The notes: generated from the sequence alone by a model not told the origin. 24,075 nt of DNA from Mailhella sp. (GCA_017411945.1 JAFQPD010000056.1:1-24075); one strand, 5' to 3'; positions 13,928 to 21,874 are shown, counted from the stretch's first letter. A program made the numbers and translations.

Positions 13928-14182
13928 TGTTGCCACCTGAGCGAGACCCAAGTGGTAACAAATATGCCAACAAATTTCGTAGATGTAAACGGATTTTCCG
14001 GGATTTTGCTGGACGCTGACAGGTGTGATTCAAACAAAAAAAGGAAGTCCTTCCAGCCGATTATAGACTATGAAGGACTTCCTTGGATTGCGATGGCAGA
14101 ATTCAAACATTGTTCATAATTATTTGAATTAAATAAAATTTACTTTTTCAAAAAATCGAATATGGCAACAAAAGTGGCAACA
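13928..14182. repeat. Five GTGGCAACA-like motifs, candidate integrase arm sites
   Basis: Related 9-mers occur as TGTTGCCAC (13928-13936, inverted), GTGGTAACA (13952-13960), ATGCCAACA (13964-13972), ATGGCAACA (14162-14170) and GTGGCAACA (14174-14182). The last four form two pairs with exactly 12 bp between starts. They lie directly upstream of the integrase relic, where arm-type binding sites of such integrases are expected. Confidence 0.55.
14035..14084 (-). terminator. Minus-strand terminator between the arm-like repeats
   Basis: AAGGAAGTCCTTC (14041-14053) and GAAGGACTTCCTT (14072-14084) are exact inverse copies. On the minus strand a run of seven T follows the stem, giving a classical terminator; on the plus strand there is no T tract. 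No minus-strand gene to its right is recognised until hsdR, so the gene it served may be lost. Confidence 0.7.
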
Positions 14183-14302
14183 CTTTTAAATCTGTACCTC
14201 GATTTCGGCATCGGCAGGAAGTCCTTTTGCCCTGAAACGGGAAATAGTATATCCTAATTCCATACACCTCGCAAATACCCTAATTTCAAAAGGAGAAGTG
14301 CT

Positions 14303-14443
14303 ATGGAAGATGCTCGTATTGAAAACCAGACGGAAGAAACTCAGATCACCATCACCGATACCGAATGGACGGAATCTGAACGCGAGCAGATGCGCCTGCA
14401 TGGCTATGACGACATGGATATGTTGAGAGCCTGGTTGAGCTAA
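14303..14443 (+). CDS. Small acidic hypothetical protein (46 aa)
   Basis: A 46-residue frame starting MEDARIENQTEETQITITDT and ending MDMLRAWLS. AGGAG sits 7 nt before the ATG in AT-rich upstream sequence. The protein has 13 Asp/Glu against 4 Lys/Arg, so it is strongly acidic. No family is recognised. The middle (EWTESEREQMRLHGYDDMDML) could form a helix. It lies between the integrase relic and the proteinase cassette. A strong ribosome site and balanced codons argue for a real gene, but its small size keeps this uncertain. Confidence 0.5.
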   Translation: MEDARIENQTEETQITITDTEWTESEREQMRLHGYDDMDMLRAWLS

Positions 14444-14452
14444 AAAAGCCTG

Positions 14453-14513
14453 CATAAGAAGTGCGATAACGTTGCTAGTGTATTGTAAAAAGCAAATTAT
14501 CGCGCTTCTTATG
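14453..14513. repeat. 17-bp inverted repeat with 27-nt loop
   Basis: CATAAGAAGTGCGATAA (14453-14469) pairs with TTATCGCGCTTCTTATG (14497-14513), with one T:G pair. It starts 9 nt after the 46-aa gene. On the minus strand AGGCTTTTTTA follows, so it could terminate minus-strand transcripts; on the plus strand there is no T run. A structured RNA or the ends of a small mobile remnant are other possibilities. Confidence 0.55.
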
Positions 14514-14910
14514 TTACAGAACTAATCCAAATGAATTATTCCTTTTGGGGAGGAGGAACAAGTCGAAGCAGAGGTTGTGGAATGTTATTCCCGCTTTGGT
14601 GGTTGGCCTATTAGGATTTGGGATAGAAATTGACTACTGAGGACGATTGGGGTCGGGTTTGAGAGAAGAAAAAGCCTTCCGCATTATATTCCTAATTACA
14701 TCTCATGTCGACCGGATTATCGGATTCCAGCATAGAGGTATAGAGTGTTGAATTAACACTATAACCACCGAGAATAGTTGTTTATTGTTGAATAAAATTC
14801 GCTATATGTCACCATACATGATAACATTTGTAATTCTGCCTTCACGCGATTATCAAGACTATTAACAGCCAAAGAGTCTTCCTAATTTTCTGGCAAGACA
14901 AAAATGGCTA
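14514..14910. other. AT-rich stretch without a supported gene
   Basis: No frame here has both a start codon with a ribosome site and protein-like character. A 27-codon frame at 14531 and an overlapping frame ending in GLLGFGIEIDY near 14638 lack translation signals and may be relics. The base composition is clearly more AT-rich than the backbone, in keeping with acquired DNA. Confidence 0.5.
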
Positions 14911-14939
14911 TGGACTATCCCTTATTCCTTAGATATAAT
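14911..14939 (+). promoter_or_regulatory. Sigma70 promoter of the proteinase cassette
   Basis: TGGACT (14911-14916), 17 nt, then a perfect TATAAT (14934-14939). Transcription would start near 14946, leaving a leader of about 38 nt before the ATG at 14984. Confidence 0.6.
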
Positions 14940-14983
14940 TAGTCGACCTTTTAATAAGTAGTAACAAATTAAGTGAGCATCCT

Positions 14984-15847
14984 ATGTCCCATTTTCCCAC
15001 CTGTGACCTAGTGAATAACGAGCTTAATAAATGTGTGGAAAACATCGAAAAACTTATACATGCAGATGTATTTCTATACTATGGAAATATTGATCCATCT
15101 TATAAACAACTGTTTATCTCTGAAATTGAAAATTTAGCCAAACATAGCCCCAAAGAAAATCTAGCGTTTAACATCACTACAAATGGTGGAAGCGTAGAAA
15201 TGGTAGAAGTTATGGTCGATGTTATGCGCAACTTCTACAAGGAAATCTATTTTTTTGTGCAAGATTATGCATATTCTGCTGGAACCATTCTCTGTATGTC
15301 TGGTGATAAAATTTATATGAGCTATGCCTCGTCCTTAGGGCCAATTGATCCTCAAGTTTTAGTTAATGGTAAATATGTGTCAGCTCAAGGATATATAGAT
15401 CAGTTTGAATACATTAAAAGAAAATCAGGAGATGGAACAATTACACCTGTCGAATTGCAGATGGCTTTAAATCTCAATCTTGCTGACCTAAATTTTTACT
15501 CACAAGCCAGAAACCTTACAGTAGCACTCCTAAAAAAATGGCTTGTCCAGTATAAATTTAAGGATTGGACAAGTCATAAAACAAGTGGCGCCCCTGTGAC
15601 TAACGACGAAAAAGAACAAAGAGCTGAGGAAATCGCAAAAACGCTTGGTGACAACGCTCGCTGGCACTCTCATGGTAGGCATATTGGTATAAAAACGCTC
15701 CAAGACAGCCTAAATCTAAGGATTGAAAACCTAGACAATACGCCAAAACTGAAGACCGCCATAGAAAAATATAACAGACTTGCAATAGACTTTGCTAACA
15801 AGCAAGGATATTTATTGTTTATGCATTCTAAAAAATCAAGGGGGTAA
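14984..15847 (+). CDS. SDH_sah-type Clp-fold serine proteinase
   Basis: A 287-residue protein of the ClpP/crotonase superfamily, closest in pattern to the serine dehydrogenase proteinase family (SDH_sah, Pfam PF01972). TTNGGSVEM (65-73) matches the oxyanion-hole glycine strand, YAYSAGTILCMSGD (95-108) holds the likely nucleophile Ser98, and YASSLGPIDPQV (114-125) is the family signature just after it. A conserved-looking ARWHSHGRHIGI lies near 225-236. No signal peptide or membrane helix is visible, so it should act in the cytoplasm. The start has AAGTGAGC upstream and a good promoter. A 68-residue gene begins 2 nt after the stop, forming a cassette. AT-rich codon use differs from the backbone. 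The substrate is unknown; the setting beside a restriction system suggests, but does not prove, a defence role. Confidence 0.82.
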   Translation: MSHFPTCDLVNNELNKCVENIEKLIHADVFLYYGNIDPSYKQLFISEIENLAKHSPKENLAFNITTNGGSVEMVEVMVDVMRNFYKEIYFFVQDYAYSAGTILCMSGDKIYMSYASSLGPIDPQVLVNGKYVSAQGYIDQFEYIKRKSGDGTITPVELQMALNLNLADLNFYSQARNLTVALLKKWLVQYKFKDWTSHKTSGAPVTNDEKEQRAEEIAKTLGDNARWHSHGRHIGIKTLQDSLNLRIENLDNTPKLKTAIEKYNRLAIDFANKQGYLLFMHSKKSRG

Positions 15848-15849
15848 TT

Positions 15850-16056
15850 ATGAGCAATATCTCCTCGGATTATGAGAGACTTTCTCAGCTTATGAAGTCT
15901 AGTAATTCACACGCTTTTTCTCACCATGCAAACTTAATGAAAAAATTAAAACAGTCAGGTTTTACACCAAACCCAGAGCAAAAAACTGGATTATCTTCCG
16001 CAAAAATTGAAGATAAGCGTATTTATGCTAACACACCTCTAATCTTCTCCTCATAG
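15850..16056 (+). CDS. Small protein paired with the SDH_sah proteinase (68 aa)
   Basis: A 68-residue polar protein (MSNISSDYERLSQLMKSSNS...) starting 2 nt after the proteinase stop; GGGGG-like sequence (AAGGGGG) ends 6 nt before its ATG, overlapping the end of the proteinase gene. It is rich in Ser, Lys, His and Asn, with a likely helix at about 5-36 (including HHANLMKKLKQSG) and a loose C-terminus. No family is recognised. Tight coupling means it is made with the proteinase; partner, adaptor, inhibitor or substrate are all possible. A strong terminator follows 20 nt later. Confidence 0.72.
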   Translation: MSNISSDYERLSQLMKSSNSHAFSHHANLMKKLKQSGFTPNPEQKTGLSSAKIEDKRIYANTPLIFSS

Positions 16057-16076
16057 TATATTCATGACTATCCTTA

Positions 16077-16106
16077 AAGAGCCCCTTTTAGAGGGGCTCT
16101 TCTTTT
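16077..16106 (+). terminator. Terminator of the proteinase cassette
   Basis: AAGAGCCCC (16077-16085) pairs with GGGGCTCTT (16093-16101) around a 7-nt loop, followed by CTTTT. It lies between two convergent transcripts; on the minus strand it is followed only by TAAGG, so it serves hsdR less well. Confidence 0.9.
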
Positions 16107-16123
16107 ATACACACGGTAGCTTC

Positions 16124-19100
16124 CTAGACCGCGTTATCCGTCCAAGTTTCACACTGTGCGAGTACGGTTTCCAGAGCCTCTTCTTCACCCTCGGGTGGAT
16201 ACTTGTACTTCTTGAGTAGGCGCTTAACCAGCATACGCATCTTGGCTCTTGCCGCCTTACGCTGTTGCCAGTCTATCGTCCTGTTTTTACGCAGAGTGTC
16301 GGCAAGCTCCTTTGTAAGCTCCGCGAGCTGTTCATTGGTATAAAACTCTCGAACGGCATCAGGCTTTGAAAGCGCATCGTAGAAAGCCATTTCCTCTTCG
16401 TTCAGACCGAGATCATCACCACGCTGTTTAGCTTCCTTGATAAGCGCAGCCATCTTGAGTAGTTCGTCAATGACCTGCTCATTCGTAAGCATGCCGTTCA
16501 GATAGCTGTTTATCACCCTCTGCATGAGTTCGCTGAATTTCTTGGAATTGACGAGGTTTCTGCCCTTGTAGACGGAAATCTGCTCGGCAATGAGTTTCTT
16601 CAAAATTTCAACGGCAATGTTTTTATGTTCCATTGCCGCAATATCATTCAGGAACTTTTCGTCAAAGATTGAAAACTCTTCCTTGATATCCTCGAAGAGA
16701 TTCTTCACGCCATCGCTGTTGATGCTCTGCTTCAACAGTTCATTGATGCGGGAGTTCAGTTCGGCCACCGACAGCTTTTTACCGCCGCCCTGCCACTTGA
16801 GGCGCTGCAGGAGTACGCGCACAGCCTCAAAGAAGGCGGCTTCGATGCGCTCCTCTTCTTCTGCAATAGACGCGCAAAGCGACAGGGCCTGCGTCATCAT
16901 CTGGGCTTCTTTGGCGAACCGTTCGCTCTGCGTCGCCTTTTCACGATCCAGAATAAAGTTCACTGCGCCGCTAATAGCCTTGCCGCGTGCAAGATCGCTG
17001 GTTCCGTAGAAAGCAGAATAATCATACCCGTGGAACTGATCGCGGCAGACTTGTAGTTTCTCCCTGAACTTTTCATACGCGCCCTTGGATATATCCATAT
17101 CGCCGTAGTTCTTCTGGTCACGGGAGGAATAATCGGCCATAGCCTGCTTCAATGCTGCCATGATGCCGATGTAGTCGACGACAAGACCGCCCTCTTTATC
17201 CTTATAGACACGGTTTACTCGGGCGATGGCCTGCATGAGATTATGGCCCTTCATCGGCTTATAAACGTACATGGTCGCAAGCGACGGCACATCGAAGCCA
17301 GTCAGCCACATATCAACCACAATGGCGAGCTTCAGAGGATCATCATTGTCCTTGAACTTCTTGGCGAGCTTTTCCTTATACGTCTTGTTGCCGATAACCT
17401 CGTGCCAGTCTTCGGGATCCTTGTTGGAGTCCGTCATAACCACGGCAACCTTATCCTGCCAGTTTGGGCGCACTTCGAGGATACGGCGGTAAATCTTCAT
17501 GGCTATGGGGCGCGAATAGGCCACGATCATAGCCTTGCCGGTGAGAAGATGCTCACGGCATCCCTCATAGTGCTGAAGAATATCGTTAACCAGAGTTTCG
17601 ATAGTGGCCTCGTTGCCAAGCAGCTCATCCATCTGAGCAAGATCGCGCTTGCTCTTTTCTATGGATTCCTGACTCGCCTCGTCGGCCATTTCATCGTAAG
17701 CATCATCTATCTTTTTCAGAATATCAGCGTTCAGGCTCAGCTTCAGCACACGGCTTTCATAATAGACAGGCCGAGTTGCCCCATCTTCGACAGCCTGCGT
17801 CATGTCGTACACGTCGATATAGTTGCCGAAAACTTCCCGCGTATTGTGATCCTGCTCGGAAACCGGAGTACCGGTAAAGCCGATGTAGGTAGCTTTGGGC
17901 AGGCTGTTTCTGATGATTCGCGCGATGCCGTGTACTATTTTCGATACCAGCTCGCCAGCGGCATTCATCACGGTTCTGACCTTTTCCCTCAGGCCATACT
18001 GTCCGCGATGGGCCTCATCCGCCATGACAATGATATTCGAGCGCTCGGAAAGCGAGTCTTCCTCGGCCTCGAACTTCTGCATGGTGGTAAAGATGATACC
18101 GTTTGCCTTTCGTCCGGCAAGCAGCTCCCGAAGGTGCTTTCTATCCCTGGCCTGAATGGGCGTCTGCCTCAGGAAGTCTGCACACTTGGAGAACTGGCCG
18201 AAGAGCTGATCGTCAAGGTCATTTCGGTCAGTGATAACAACAACGGTCGGGCTGTTGAGCGTTTCCTGAAGGAGGTGCGCATAAAACACCATAGACAGCG
18301 ACTTACCACTGCCCTGTGTATGCCAGAACACACCGCCCTTGCCGCTCTGCTCTTCTGTCGCTTTGCGCGTGGTTTCGATTGCCTTGCGAACGGCAAAATA
18401 CTGGTGATAGCCCGCGAGTATCTTATAGGACTTGAGCCCTTCATTCGAGAAGCAGATGAAGTTCTTCAGAATATCGAGGAAGCGTTTCTTCTGGAAAAGC
18501 CCTTCAAAGAAGGTATCGAAGGCCGCAAACCGTGTATTTTCGTAGCTTCCGTCCTTGGTTTTCCACTCCATGAAGCGGTCTTCCCCGGAGGTTATCGTAC
18601 CCGCCTTGCTGATAAGCTGGTCGCTCATCACGCATATGGCGTTATAGATGAACATCGAAGGAATCTCGTGCATATAGTTGCGAATCTGAAGATACGCTTC
18701 GCTGGCGTCGGTCTCTTCGCGGGAAGGCGACTTCAGCTCGACAAGCACGACTGGCAGGCCGTTCAGGAAAAGCAGAACATCGGGGCGGCGTTCGCTGTTT
18801 TCAACAAACGTCCACTGGTTCGCAACGTAAAAGCTGTTGTTGTCCACCGTGGCGTAGTCAACAAGGTAGGCGATGTCGGATCGTTCTTCTCCGGCTTCAA
18901 AGTAGCGAACAGGTACACCGTTCTGGAGCCAGTCCATGAAGACTTTGTTCTTCTGGATAAGTTCGCCGTTATCAAAGTTTTTCAGCTTGTTGTATGCATC
19001 ATCAAGAGCCTCGGATGGGAGCTTGGGATTGATGCGCTGAAGCGAAGCGACAAACTCCTCATCGTAAAGAGGAGATTCATAGTCGCGCTCAACGTCCGGG

Positions 19101-19183
19101 CCGTACAGATGTGTATAGCCCATGTTCTCGAAAAGCTCGATAACGGAATTTTCGTAGCTGGCTTCGGTGTATGCGGTGGACAT
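16124..19183 (-). CDS. hsdR: Type I restriction enzyme R subunit HsdR
   Basis: A 1019-residue motor and nuclease subunit that, with HsdM and HsdS, translocates and cuts unmodified DNA. The N-terminal PD-(D/E)xK nuclease has Asp135 and Glu149-x-Lys151 (RRPDVLLFL...VVLVELKS). The helicase core follows with Walker A TQGSGKS (Lys294), the DEAH box in VMADEAHRGQYG, TYIGFTGTP and the motif VI-like QAIARVNRVYKDKEGG. The C-terminal third is helical and binds the methylase. All catalytic motifs are present with no frameshift, so the enzyme looks active. The ATG at 19183 (MSTAYTEAS) is chosen because GGGGGA precedes it; a longer in-frame start would overlap the upstream gene. It is the last gene of the hsd operon, 11 nt after the AlbA_2 gene. 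Confidence 0.95.
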   Translation of the reverse strand: MSTAYTEASYENSVIELFENMGYTHLYGPDVERDYESPLYDEEFVASLQRINPKLPSEALDDAYNKLKNFDNGELIQKNKVFMDWLQNGVPVRYFEAGEERSDIAYLVDYATVDNNSFYVANQWTFVENSERRPDVLLFLNGLPVVLVELKSPSREETDASEAYLQIRNYMHEIPSMFIYNAICVMSDQLISKAGTITSGEDRFMEWKTKDGSYENTRFAAFDTFFEGLFQKKRFLDILKNFICFSNEGLKSYKILAGYHQYFAVRKAIETTRKATEEQSGKGGVFWHTQGSGKSLSMVFYAHLLQETLNSPTVVVITDRNDLDDQLFGQFSKCADFLRQTPIQARDRKHLRELLAGRKANGIIFTTMQKFEAEEDSLSERSNIIVMADEAHRGQYGLREKVRTVMNAAGELVSKIVHGIARIIRNSLPKATYIGFTGTPVSEQDHNTREVFGNYIDVYDMTQAVEDGATRPVYYESRVLKLSLNADILKKIDDAYDEMADEASQESIEKSKRDLAQMDELLGNEATIETLVNDILQHYEGCREHLLTGKAMIVAYSRPIAMKIYRRILEVRPNWQDKVAVVMTDSNKDPEDWHEVIGNKTYKEKLAKKFKDNDDPLKLAIVVDMWLTGFDVPSLATMYVYKPMKGHNLMQAIARVNRVYKDKEGGLVVDYIGIMAALKQAMADYSSRDQKNYGDMDISKGAYEKFREKLQVCRDQFHGYDYSAFYGTSDLARGKAISGAVNFILDREKATQSERFAKEAQMMTQALSLCASIAEEEERIEAAFFEAVRVLLQRLKWQGGGKKLSVAELNSRINELLKQSINSDGVKNLFEDIKEEFSIFDEKFLNDIAAMEHKNIAVEILKKLIAEQISVYKGRNLVNSKKFSELMQRVINSYLNGMLTNEQVIDELLKMAALIKEAKQRGDDLGLNEEEMAFYDALSKPDAVREFYTNEQLAELTKELADTLRKNRTIDWQQRKAARAKMRMLVKRLLKKYKYPPEGEEEALETVLAQCETWTDNAV

Positions 19184-19194
19184 GGCATTCCCCC

Positions 19195-20664
19195 TTACAA
19201 GACAACCCATTTGCCGGTTCTCGTCGTGCCTTCTCGCTGTATTTTGCCGGCATTTTTGAGCTGTTGGATGTGGTAACGCACAGAACTTCTGGATCTCCCT
19301 ATCTTATGCCCCAGTTCCGTCATGGAAATATCCGGAGACTCTGCTATCGCATTCAGGATATCGTTTTGTATCTCCGTGAGAGGAATTTCAGCGTCGTCGA
19401 TTGTGCTGTTGATTGTGTTCTTGATTGTGCTGTTTGACTGATCAAATTTTGACAACACATTGTTAATATTGGATTTTATTGTGCTGTCGATTGTGCTGTT
19501 CGTGTCGTTTTCGGCGTAGTTCACGTTGTAGATAATCACCTTGAAAGACGACTGATCGGAGAGAAACACCGGGCGCATGGACTCCTGATAGCCGGGGAGC
19601 CTTTCCGTTTCAGATATGATTCTGTGAAGTCCACTGCCCCGCCGTTCCATGAAGCGCATACGGTGGAACAAGTCGGCTATGACAGGATTTCGGCGGTAAG
19701 ACCCGATCTGCGAGATGTCCCTGTCCTGAATGGGACTGCCGGAAAACATACCGCCCGGGGAAGAAATCTCAAGCCGGTCATCGAACATATCAATATGGAT
19801 TTCAGCCCCCATAAGGATGTAGTCGCGATGGATCAGGGCGTTGACGATAGCTTCGGTTACGGCGCGTTCGGCGTAATCAGGCTTATCGATACGGAACTTC
19901 GGAGCTTTGGCGAAGCGAACGTGGGAATTGTTTTTTACAAAGTCCCTGCCGTTCTGGAGAAGGGAAATCAAACCGCCAGCATATTCCTTATCGTCCAGCG
20001 CGTCATCGAAAACAGAGCCTTTTTTCAGGCCGTTCCAGCGGGTGCAGAATATGCGGGAATTGTAAACGGCGTGCTGGTCGGCCATCAGCTTACCGGCATT
20101 GGTAAGGAAGCCATTGCTGTCGGTCAGGCCGAAAGAGGTATAGTCCGAAAGCTCAAAGGGAATACCTGCGCGCTCACGATAAGTGGCTTCAAGAAGGGTG
20201 AAGCTGTAGAGTGAGCGTTTTTCCCCCGTTACCATAGCGTCATAGGACTGGTTCGACCCTTTCAGGATAAGTTCGTTGACCGTGTAGTCGGGAGCAGAAA
20301 CGCTTTCATTACCGATGCGGATGAAGGTTTCCCTGCTGCCGTCGGCCTTATACCAGTATGGCGTCGAACGCCCCGGCAGAACGGAAAGCGCAAGAATGGC
20401 TTTGCCGTCTTCCTCAAAGGTTTCGATAACCACCTGCGGAACAGGCACGATGCGCGTCTTGATAAGCTCGCTGATCTTTTCGGAGTCGTCCTTGATGTTT
20501 TCAAGGCCGACCGGGCGACCGTCATCGTCCACGCCGAACAGCAGAGTACCGCCTATGCCGTTGGCAAAGGCGCAAACGCTTTTGAGCCAGCTTTTCGGCT
20601 TTTTGGTCTCAAGAGCCTGCTTGAAGTCGCACTGGGTGGCTTCGGCTATATAGCGGTCAAGCAT
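19195..20664 (-). CDS. AlbA_2 (Schlafen-like)/ATPase/wHTH protein of the hsd operon
   Basis: A 489-residue protein with three parts. An N-terminal AlbA_2/Schlafen-like domain (about 10-130: ANGIGGTLLFGVDDDGRPVG, TFIRIGNES) is followed by a GHKL-type ATP-binding region (about 262-350: EAIVNALIHRDY, ISSPGG, RRGSGLHRI), and a C-terminal winged helix (about 428-489: SMTELGHKIGRSRSSVRYHIQQL) probably binds DNA. Between the last two lies a low-complexity linker (389-422) of four-residue NSTI/DSTI/KNTI units. AlbA_2/ATPase proteins of this layout often accompany type I systems and are annotated as transcriptional regulators or RNA/DNA-binding ATPases, with the exact job unsettled. The ATG overlaps the end of hsdS by 8 nt and GGAGG precedes it, so it is translated with the restriction genes. 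Confidence 0.85.
   Translation of the reverse strand: MLDRYIAEATQCDFKQALETKKPKSWLKSVCAFANGIGGTLLFGVDDDGRPVGLENIKDDSEKISELIKTRIVPVPQVVIETFEEDGKAILALSVLPGRSTPYWYKADGSRETFIRIGNESVSAPDYTVNELILKGSNQSYDAMVTGEKRSLYSFTLLEATYRERAGIPFELSDYTSFGLTDSNGFLTNAGKLMADQHAVYNSRIFCTRWNGLKKGSVFDDALDDKEYAGGLISLLQNGRDFVKNNSHVRFAKAPKFRIDKPDYAERAVTEAIVNALIHRDYILMGAEIHIDMFDDRLEISSPGGMFSGSPIQDRDISQIGSYRRNPVIADLFHRMRFMERRGSGLHRIISETERLPGYQESMRPVFLSDQSSFKVIIYNVNYAENDTNSTIDSTIKSNINNVLSKFDQSNSTIKNTINSTIDDAEIPLTEIQNDILNAIAESPDISMTELGHKIGRSRSSVRYHIQQLKNAGKIQREGTTRTGKWVVL
19399..19500 (-). repeat. Imperfect 12-bp tandem repeat coding the AlbA_2 protein linker
   Basis: Read on the plus strand, a TTGATTGTGCTG-like 12-mer recurs about three times at 19396-19436 and twice at 19472-19498, separated by a diverged middle. 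It encodes the NSTI/DSTI/KNTI units. Gain or loss of one unit would keep the frame and change linker length by four residues. Confidence 0.65.
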
Positions 20665-21874
20665 CGGATACCTCCGAAAGTTCTATGTCAGACACATCGA
20701 GTTCGCCGGACATCAGCTTCGGGAGAAGCGTGTCCCGGAGTTCGGCAAGGTGGCGGTTTTCTTCATTGTTCTTTTGGATAAAAGAAAACAACGTTGTAAT
20801 CGTTGGCTTGAGGAGTTTGGCGATATTAGCAGAGTAAGGGATTAATTTCGCTCCAATGTCTGAAGGCTTTATTGCAGGAAATGTTGATGCACTTTGCTCT
20901 GCTAACTGCTGAAACTCTTCTATCACTTCTTTTTGCGTTAAAAATAAGTAAATAAACTCATTGCAAATTCCTGAATCTTTGCATCGGATAACCGAAAATC
21001 CTGTCGATACCAGCAAATTTGCTGTGTTACAGAAAATCAGACCAAAATGGTTTTGATTAGGTCTAACATTTGAATATACGATATCACCGTTTTTTACCTT
21101 TCTTTTCGCACGACTAGGCAAGTCCTGAACACTGGAGTATGTTTGAACCTCTGAAATTACATTGCTAGTAATACTACTTGTATCCAAATATCTATATAAA
21201 TTCCAGATGTCCTTCGAAGAAAGTGATTCAGGATTTATATCTGCGATAGAAGCAAGCGGAACATATTCAAAGTCATTGCTAGATAGCCACGACTTAAACA
21301 ACGCCTGCGCCTGCTGTTGCAGGTTGTCGTTGATTTTGTTGTTCAGCTCGATTTTGTCGTCGAGAGAAGATAAAATTTTTACGATGCGCTTTTGGGTATC
21401 GATATCAGGAATTTCAACATCTAAAGTTTGAAAACTCGATGTCGGTCTTGCTAAAGCAGGAACACCTACTCTTGAAGAATTGCTTAAAAGAGTATGCTGC
21501 CCCTTTCTCGAATGGAAATAATAAACAATATATTCAGGAAGCAGGAGCTTATTGCACGAAAAACGAAACTGACTATTTCCAGTCACATATCTTTCATGCT
21601 TAGAAGTAGATGGAATATAGCTAATTTGTCCTAGCGTACCACGATGAGTAACAATAACGTCACCTCTGCGAGCCACAGCGCGACCAAGTTCATTAGCTTT
21701 TTCTTCTGAAATGTAATTAAACTTGTCTTCAACAAGAGTTACGCCCGCCAAATTACTGCCATTAAGATATGGAACCCCACTCTCTTGATAACAATCAGTT
21801 TTTATATTTGAGCCAAACGGGCCCATTGATATGTCGGATATGAGTTCCTTCATCTTGTAGTGATTAAACGTCAT
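20657..21874 (-). CDS. hsdS: Type I restriction enzyme specificity subunit HsdS
   Basis: A 405-residue DNA-recognition subunit with two target-recognition domains (about 8-160 and 205-350), each followed by a conserved helix: one around LSSLDDKIELNNKINDNLQQQAQALF (about 168-195) and one ending in NRHLAELRDTLLPKLMSGEL (about 372-392). GDVIVTHRGTLG and NGDIVYSNVRPN mark the end of each domain core. The two halves define a bipartite target, which cannot be read from sequence. The ATG at 21874 overlaps the hsdM stop by 11 nt. The recognition domains are visibly more AT-rich than hsdM and hsdR, as expected for a part exchanged between strains. Confidence 0.93.
   Translation of the reverse strand: MTFNHYKMKELISDISMGPFGSNIKTDCYQESGVPYLNGSNLAGVTLVEDKFNYISEEKANELGRAVARRGDVIVTHRGTLGQISYIPSTSKHERYVTGNSQFRFSCNKLLLPEYIVYYFHSRKGQHTLLSNSSRVGVPALARPTSSFQTLDVEIPDIDTQKRIVKILSSLDDKIELNNKINDNLQQQAQALFKSWLSSNDFEYVPLASIADINPESLSSKDIWNLYRYLDTSSITSNVISEVQTYSSVQDLPSRAKRKVKNGDIVYSNVRPNQNHFGLIFCNTANLLVSTGFSVIRCKDSGICNEFIYLFLTQKEVIEEFQQLAEQSASTFPAIKPSDIGAKLIPYSANIAKLLKPTITTLFSFIQKNNEENRHLAELRDTLLPKLMSGELDVSDIELSEVSDA

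Noticed and set aside
13928..14182. CRISPR-like array
   Set aside because: The repeated motifs are only 9 bp, inexact and partly inverted, with no regular spacers and no cas genes. They fit integrase arm sites better.
14186..14455. Minus-strand frame of 89 codons
   Set aside because: Overlaps the 46-aa plus-strand gene, which has a much better ribosome site, and shows no recognisable protein character.
14531..14640. Short frames beginning MNYSFWGGG and ending GLLGFGIEIDY
   Set aside because: The two pieces are in different frames, without ribosome sites or a supported start. They may be a relic but cannot be supported.
17243..19276. Very long plus-strand open frame of 677 codons
   Set aside because: It is the antisense shadow of hsdR, whose minus-strand frame holds all nuclease and helicase motifs. 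The antisense product shows no domain pattern.
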